Source: Nitrospirota bacterium (lineage in GTDB: Bacteria > Nitrospirota > Nitrospiria > Nitrospirales > NS-4). From it: 6,249 nt of DNA. Positions 5,832-6,249 of this stretch are shown one piece after another. The stretch spans positions 1-6,249 of the forward strand of contig VBOF01000029.1 of NCBI GenBank assembly GCA_005877855.1, written 5' to 3'. Positions within the stretch are counted from its first letter, which is position 1, and every line of letters begins with the position of its first letter. The position numbers were made by a program, and so were the translations under genes. Below the pieces are notes generated by a model. It was not told the DNA's origin and searched no databases. It saw nothing but the letters and a program-made list of their open reading frames with translations.

Positions 5832-5849
5832 CATAGCACTAATGCTATG
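5832..5849. promoter_or_regulatory. Perfect 18-base inverted repeat, operator candidate
   Basis: CATAGCA, CTAA, TGCTATG: seven-base perfect arms with a four-base centre, about 20 bases upstream of the candidate -35. Size and symmetry suit a dimeric helix-turn-helix protein. As RNA it would make a weak AT-rich hairpin without a T tract, so an operator is preferred over a terminator. Confidence 0.4.
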
Positions 5850-5907
5850 AGTTTTAATATGCTAACTCTGTGGTTCTAGGGAGGAGGTAGGTTTTGACTT
5901 GGTTGGT

Positions 5908-5952
5908 CTAAGTGTTTGAGAATTTAGGAAAAGTCGAGACCCGTCTCTTCAT
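5908..5952 (-). pseudogene. Five-codon relic of an NtrC-type response regulator start, after HK2
   Basis: The ATG at 5952 overlaps the HK2 TGA as ATGA, exactly as in the HK1-regulator pair. The first codons (MKRRV) match those of the NtrC-type regulator (MKKRV). Similarity to 2220-2235 ends at 5937. The frame then runs through unrelated codons to TAG at 5908-5910. This marks a rearrangement breakpoint just inside a former regulator gene. Confidence 0.8.
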
Positions 5953-6249
5953 ACGCCACGCGTTTCCATCGGGGCATCCAGCACCCGTGCGGGGACAGCC
6001 GGCAGGTTCACCAGGAACGTCGTCCCGCGCCCGAGCGCGCTTTTGACTTCGATGTGCCCCCCGTGCTCCTGGACGATCTGGTGCGCGATCGTCAAGCCCA
6101 GGCCGGTCCCTTCATGCTCTCGGCTCTCGTGCTTGGTCGTGTAGAACGGGTCAAAGATGTGCTCCAGGTCCACAGGGGAGATGCCGCAGCCGGTGTCTGT
6201 GACTTCGATCTGAACCCAGGTGTCCTCGGGGATTTTGGAGAGGCGGTGG
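5937..6249. repeat. Direct repeat copy 2 (kinase tail with intact ATP-binding boxes)
   Basis: This is the partner of 2220-2405 and retains the 127 bases (6095-6221) missing from copy 1. The left end at 5937 is abrupt, falling after five regulator codons. The right end is beyond the window. Confidence 0.9.
5949..6249 (-). CDS. Histidine kinase HK2, C-terminal ATPase domain (partial, N-terminus off right edge)
   Basis: One hundred codons including the stop are visible. They hold the parts of a HATPase_c domain that HK1 lacks: the D box VTDTGCGIS, the F box IFDPFYTTK and the G box GTGLGLTIAHQIV, followed by a conserved tail ending METRGV. The frame opens with HRLSKIPED, matching HRLSKAPED at the end of HK1. 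At the DNA level 5949-6094 matches 2232-2377 with about 8 mismatches in 146 bases. The ATP-binding half is intact, so HK2 can be a working kinase if the missing part is. Its partner regulator is reduced to five codons here, so it may phosphorylate the NtrC-type regulator encoded further along. The sensor domain is outside the window. Confidence 0.9.
   Translation of the reverse strand, partial: HRLSKIPEDTWVQIEVTDTGCGISPVDLEHIFDPFYTTKHESREHEGTGLGLTIAHQIVQEHGGHIEVKSALGRGTTFLVNLPAVPARVLDAPMETRGV

Larger units (their letters stand above)
5697..5948 (-). other. AT-rich spacer upstream of the PilZ-HDO gene
   Basis: About 250 bases without a full gene. GC is about 35-37% over 5761-5880, far below the flanking genes. 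In transcription order it holds the end of a response-regulator relic (to 5908), an 18-base inverted repeat (5832-5849), a tandem nine-base repeat (5805-5822), a -35/-10 pair (5785-5812), two copies of the AAGCTTCC motif in opposite orientation (5771-5778 and 5825-5832), an unusually strong Shine-Dalgarno sequence (5760-5767) and the duplicated start region. I see no GC-rich hairpin with a T tract, hence no clear terminator for HK2. Confidence 0.6.

Noticed and set aside
5832..5849. Hairpin as a rho-independent terminator for HK2
   Set aside because: The stem is short and AT-rich and is followed by GAAGCTTATC, not a T run, so an operator is the better reading.
5670..5879. Plus-strand short frames in the AT-rich spacer
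   Set aside because: They run across the tandem repeat and the palindromes, give Cys/Phe/Thr-rich products, and have no ribosome binding site.
1..6249. CRISPR array, tRNA, rRNA or insertion-sequence transposase
   Set aside because: No regularly spaced repeats, cloverleaf-like segments, rRNA stretches or transposase motifs were seen on either strand.

Overview
All supported genes in this window read on the minus strand, so transcription runs from high to low coordinates. The content is a block of bacterial signal transduction genes with two-component and cyclic-di-GMP flavour. No ribosomal, tRNA or other taxonomic marker is present. The NtrC/sigma-54 regulator, the HD-GYP-type response regulator, the 7TM-GAF histidine kinase and GC of about 65-70% in the core genes suit a Nitrospirota or deltaproteobacterial-type genome, but that placement is inference.

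Layout in transcription order: (1) 6249-5949, the C-terminal end of a histidine kinase (HK2) with intact D, F and G ATPase boxes, running off the right edge. (2) 5948-5697, a roughly 250-base AT-rich spacer holding a five-codon relic of a response regulator, inverted repeats, a promoter candidate and a tandemly duplicated ribosome-binding/start region with a six-codon leader ORF. (3) 5696-4473, a fusion of a PilZ-like domain to a heme-oxygenase-like diiron oxidase (HDO) domain with a complete candidate ligand set. (4) 4472-4252, a gap exactly bridged by a small, probably damaged ORF. (5) 4255-2375, a membrane 7TM-GAF histidine kinase (HK1) whose ATPase domain is cut short. (6) 2374-2232, its stranded C-terminal tail. 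(7) 2235-823, a complete NtrC-type response regulator. (8) 822-573, a promoter-bearing spacer. (9) 572-1, a response regulator entering an HD/HD-GYP domain at the left edge.

The main structural finding is a duplication. Bases 2220-2377 match 5937-6094 (about 9 mismatches in 158 by eye) and the match resumes at 2378/6222. HK1 therefore lacks 127 bases that HK2 retains. The missing piece encodes the DTGxGI, FDPFYTTK and GTGLGL boxes, is not a multiple of three, and creates an immediate stop. The stranded HK1 tail still overlaps the NtrC-type start by ATGA, so HK1 and the regulator were once translationally coupled.

Base composition drops near position 3000, inside HK1, and rises again at 5937, the edge of the duplicated block. 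The PilZ-HDO gene and the HK1 sensor half thus look like a lower-GC insert flanked by direct repeats of a host kinase gene, the geometry expected from a single-crossover (Campbell-like) integration or an unequal recombination.

In working form the genes would be a membrane/GAF sensor kinase, a sigma-54 activator, a c-di-GMP-type output regulator and an upstream diiron oxidase with a PilZ-like module. As read here, HK1 cannot bind ATP normally, so either HK2 supplies the kinase activity or the regulator is orphaned.
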